Program-made: the position numbers and the translations under genes | Origin: Planctomycetia bacterium | GTDB lineage: Bacteria; Planctomycetota; Phycisphaerae; Phycisphaerales; SM1A02 | Direction: 5' to 3' | Assembly: GCA_005792145.1 (NCBI GenBank) | Contig: SXSS01000103.1 | Location: 1-34,125 of the forward strand | Length of the DNA: 34,125 bases | Shown here: one piece after another, positions 31,572 through 34,125 of the stretch | Layout: every line of letters starts with the position of its first letter | Position numbering within the stretch: the stretch's first letter is position 1 | The notes under the pieces: generated by a model | Told to the model about the DNA's origin: nothing | The model's input: only the letters and a program-made list of their open reading frames with translations | The model's database searches: none

Positions 31572-32489
31572 TTACTCCAACACGCGAAGAGAAAGTCCGT
31601 GCGTTGCAAGCTGAGCCTTGATTTCGTCGAGGCTGGTCGAACCAAAGTTCTTCATCCCCATCAATTCGGCTTCCGTGCGACATGCGAGTTCTCCAAGCGT
31701 TCGCACTTCGAGCAACTGAACAGCCTTCTTCGCGCGGATCGTCAATTCGAGCGCGCTGATTGGCAGCTCCAACAATTCTGGTGCGACCTGCAAGCGCAAC
31801 TGATCCAAATATTCTCGGCGGTATGACTCTTCGAATCCACCTTCAAGACCTTGTCCCAAGCGCAGTCCGCGCGAATTGAGCATCGACTTGATCTCATTGA
31901 TGCTGGTTTCGCCAAAGTTCTTGAATGCCATCAGCTCCGCTTCGGTGACGCGCAAGAGATCTCCAAGCGTGCGAATTTCCACCTTTTTCAGGCAGTTTCG
32001 CGCGCGCGCTGAAAGTTCGAAGTCCGTGATCGGCGTATCGAGAATCGCATTGCGCCGCGCAGTTTGCTGTTCAGCATTCGGGTCATACGACATCGTCTTC
32101 ACAGCGCAGACATCTTTGACATACATGCGCGCATGACCATTGTTTGGATACAAAGTCAACACGCGTCGCAAGCATCGCTCCGCCCGTACGAGTTCTCCCA
32201 TGTCCTCATAAAGCACAGCAAGATTGATCATCGCATTGACTGGTGGGGTTGGGAGATAGCAGATCTCCTCGTACAAATCGATCGCCTCCTCGTCCTCTCC
32301 CATGCGATCGAGCAACTTTGCCAACGCGAAGAGCGTCGTGACCGAACGGTCAGACTCGAGAGCCTTCCTATATGCGGCAACCGCTTCATCTCGGCGACCT
32401 TCGTTCGCGTGGCGAACCGCTAGGTCGAAGTGTGGCTTGGCTGCTGTTGGATTCGCTGGATTGACATGCTTGATCGTTGCGTTACTCAT
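31572..32489 (-). CDS. TPR protein with two RNA polymerase alpha C-terminal domains
   Basis: Protein of 305 aa with no RNA polymerase core domains. Residues about 16-125 form roughly three TPR units (AVAAYRKALE, AIDLYEEI, AERCLRRVLTLYPN). Residues 148-212 and 239-303 are two RNA polymerase alpha-CTD repeats. Repeat 1 keeps Arg162, Asn165, Cys166, Gly193 and Ser196, matching E. coli alpha Arg265, Asn268, Cys269, Gly296 and Ser299, but has Thr in place of Lys298. Repeat 2 keeps the Arg (252) and the Gly/Ser but has Lys-Ala in place of Asn-Cys. Met 32489 has GAGG about 10 nt upstream. It could bind DNA at UP-element-like sites or partner with transcription factors; this is inference. Followed by a strong terminator. 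Confidence 0.85.
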   Translation of the reverse strand: MSNATIKHVNPANPTAAKPHFDLAVRHANEGRRDEAVAAYRKALESDRSVTTLFALAKLLDRMGEDEEAIDLYEEICYLPTPPVNAMINLAVLYEDMGELVRAERCLRRVLTLYPNNGHARMYVKDVCAVKTMSYDPNAEQQTARRNAILDTPITDFELSARARNCLKKVEIRTLGDLLRVTEAELMAFKNFGETSINEIKSMLNSRGLRLGQGLEGGFEESYRREYLDQLRLQVAPELLELPISALELTIRAKKAVQLLEVRTLGELACRTEAELMGMKNFGSTSLDEIKAQLATHGLSLRVLE

Positions 32490-32637
32490 TCGTATAAAAC
32501 CTCGTTGGGATAGAACTTGCGAAAACCTCTTTACCAAGAACCAAAATCTGCACCGCGCATTTTTGGGGGGGTCGAGAAGCATACCTCCAACCGCCCAAGT
32601 TCAACAAAGTTTTCCGAGACGCACAATTCGACCAAAT
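32490..32637. other. intergenic region with G7 homopolymer
   Basis: 148 nt between the MATE stop and the TPR/alpha-CTD start. It contains T5 directly followed by a G7 run (32565-32571 on the plus strand). No hairpin terminator or clear promoter recognised. Confidence 0.5.
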
Positions 32638-34092
32638 TCACCCCTTTGAAGCATGCAAAACCAATCGGTGAGTCCGCCATGGTCCCTTCTCGAAGCGCCA
32701 AGTCATCGCTGCGCCGAGAATGATGATGTAAATTGTCGATCCGATCCACGGTCCAACCGATCCAAGCTGCGGGAATGCGTTCGCGATCCAAGCACCTGCG
32801 CCAACAATCAAAGACCAACTCAGCGTGACCGTGATTATCCCAGGCCAAAAAGTATCGCCCGCTCCACGAAGCGCTCCGATGTAGACAATTCCAACCGCAT
32901 CGAATGCCTGAAAGATCGCAGCGCAAATCATGATGCGACTTCCAAGTTCGACCACATTCTGAGCAGATGCGCCATCATTTGCTGAGGCAGTTGTAAAGAG
33001 TCGCACCATCGGCTCGCGAAAGATCATCATCAAGACTCCCCACATTGCCATATACAAGACGCTCATCCAAAGTGCCGTGCGTGCATATCGCTCTGCAAGT
33101 TCAGGTTTATTCGCACCGATTGATCGACCAACAAGAGTCGTGGTTGCGATGCTGAATCCAACCGCGGGCATAAATGAAAGATGCATATATCGCAAGACGA
33201 TCCATCCTGCCGCCAAATGATCCGTGCCAAATTCGCCAACCAAGATTGTCATGAAGACCGACCAACAAAACATTTCGTTTCCAAACTGAATGCTTGCCGG
33301 CCAACCAACGCGGATCAAATCGAAAATCGCACCCCAATCGGGTCTCCAAGAAGTGCGCGTATGAAATTCGCGCGCCATTTTCGGTCCCAGAAAAATCGCC
33401 AGAGGCAGAAGGCATTCCACGGCAACACCCATCACCGTTGCGATACCCGCGCCGACGACACCCATCGGCGCGAACCAAGGCACGCCTGGAATTCCAAGTG
33501 GCGGCAAGCCAAACTGCGGCAAGCCAACATCACCATAAATCAGCGCGTAATTCATCACGATATTCACGACATTGCCAAGGATCGCAGCCAGCGTCACGAT
33601 CTTTGGACGAGAGATACCGAAGAAATAATTGCTCATCGCCTTGCCAACGAGAGTGAAGCAACCACCCGCCATCATCAACTGCGCGTATTGAACTTCCAGC
33701 AGTTCGAGGCGAGGCTCGTGATTCATCCACGAAAAACCAATTGGTATCAGTAAAAATCCCGCGGGAATAAGAATGACAATCCACGACAGCATCGCAAGCC
33801 AAATTCCAGACCATGCATATCGCGCCGCCTTGGTGGGTTCTCCAGCACCAACACTTTGCGAAACGAAAGTGTTGACAAGACTGATTGCACCAACAAGAAA
33901 TGCGATGATCGTCCAAGACCAAACTCCACCATTTCCTTGCGCTGCGAGTTCGAGCGGACCAAGTTGCGCGACCATAATGCTGTCCACGAATTGCATCAGC
34001 GTGTAACTGATCATCGTGATGACCGTCGGCCACGCAAGCGACCACACTTCGCTCGCAGAGCGAACTGCTGTCTTGACTTTATGAATTGGCAT
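32638..34092 (-). CDS. MATE family efflux transporter
   Basis: Inner-membrane cation-coupled exporter of the multidrug and toxic compound extrusion type, 484 aa with about 12 hydrophobic segments in two MATE repeats. Seen: WPTVITMISYTLMQFVDSIMVAQLGPLELAA at the N-terminus, TFVSQSVGAGEP, GNVVNIVMNYALIYG, then in the second half GFSIATTTLVGRSIGANKPELAERYA and GALRGAGDTFWPG. The start at 34092 gives a typical short cytoplasmic N-terminus and the stop is at 32638. Substrate unknown. 148 nt separate it from the downstream TPR/alpha-CTD gene, so they may or may not share a transcript. Confidence 0.92.
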   Translation of the reverse strand: MPIHKVKTAVRSASEVWSLAWPTVITMISYTLMQFVDSIMVAQLGPLELAAQGNGGVWSWTIIAFLVGAISLVNTFVSQSVGAGEPTKAARYAWSGIWLAMLSWIVILIPAGFLLIPIGFSWMNHEPRLELLEVQYAQLMMAGGCFTLVGKAMSNYFFGISRPKIVTLAAILGNVVNIVMNYALIYGDVGLPQFGLPPLGIPGVPWFAPMGVVGAGIATVMGVAVECLLPLAIFLGPKMAREFHTRTSWRPDWGAIFDLIRVGWPASIQFGNEMFCWSVFMTILVGEFGTDHLAAGWIVLRYMHLSFMPAVGFSIATTTLVGRSIGANKPELAERYARTALWMSVLYMAMWGVLMMIFREPMVRLFTTASANDGASAQNVVELGSRIMICAAIFQAFDAVGIVYIGALRGAGDTFWPGIITVTLSWSLIVGAGAWIANAFPQLGSVGPWIGSTIYIIILGAAMTWRFEKGPWRTHRLVLHASKG

Positions 34093-34125
34093 AAGTGATC
34101 TTTTTCAGTCGATGACTTTGGAGAA

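Noticed and set aside
1-34125. CRISPR arrays, IS elements, prophage, tRNA or rRNA genes
   Set aside because: No spaced direct repeats, transposase, integrase, phage structural genes or RNA-gene signatures were seen; only one short minisatellite is present.

Overview
The window (34 kb, roughly half G+C by eye) looks like chromosome from a Gram-negative-type bacterium, most likely a planctomycete (perhaps Phycisphaerae-like). Pointers are a Kdo-8-phosphate synthase (LPS precursor), a Tat-exported Gfo/Idh/MocA oxidoreductase, a TPR protein with two RNA-polymerase-alpha C-terminal domains, McsA/McsB, and a SpoIID-domain lipoprotein. The taxonomy is an inference from gene families only. Many genes start with GTG and have weak or no Shine-Dalgarno sequence. 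ATGA start/stop overlaps are common.

Region 1 (1-9.9 kb) is mixed housekeeping: a lipoprotein with an unusual Leu-every-third-residue tract, a Gfo/Idh/MocA oxidoreductase, a 14-bp tandem repeat, a 59-aa small ORF, a YtpQ/DUF1444 protein, the overlapping trio kdsA-mcsA-mcsB, a pterin carbinolamine dehydratase, a SpoIIE-type phosphatase, and a SpoIID lipoprotein followed by riboflavin synthase.

Region 2 (9.9-19.5 kb) is a molybdenum-cofactor island: a MOSC protein, a TauE/SafE transporter, moaA, and two divergent operons, moaD-moaE-fdhD-(FdhF/YdeP-like oxidoreductase)-mobA and moeA-moaC-mogA. Together these cover most of Moco synthesis and FdhD-dependent sulfuration, and include one Moco enzyme.

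Region 3 (19.5-31.4 kb) is a purine/urate catabolism locus. A minus-strand operon encodes a 1602-aa multidomain protein, xanthine dehydrogenase (xdhA, xdhB), its maturation factor xdhC and a DUF3891 protein. Divergently, 5-hydroxyisourate hydrolase and urate oxidase are encoded on the plus strand. The giant protein fuses, in order, a malate-synthase-A-like module, an OHCU decarboxylase, a serine beta-lactamase-fold domain and a two-repeat allantoicase. With XDH, uricase and HIU hydrolase this nearly covers xanthine to malate. The beta-lactamase-like domain sits exactly where allantoinase is needed, between OHCU decarboxylase and allantoicase. It is my main candidate for an undescribed activity: a serine-hydrolase allantoinase inside a urate-to-malate assembly-line protein.

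Region 4 (31.4-34.1 kb) has the TPR/tandem alpha-CTD protein with its own intrinsic terminator, and a MATE-family transporter. I saw no rRNA, tRNA, CRISPR, insertion sequence or prophage signal.
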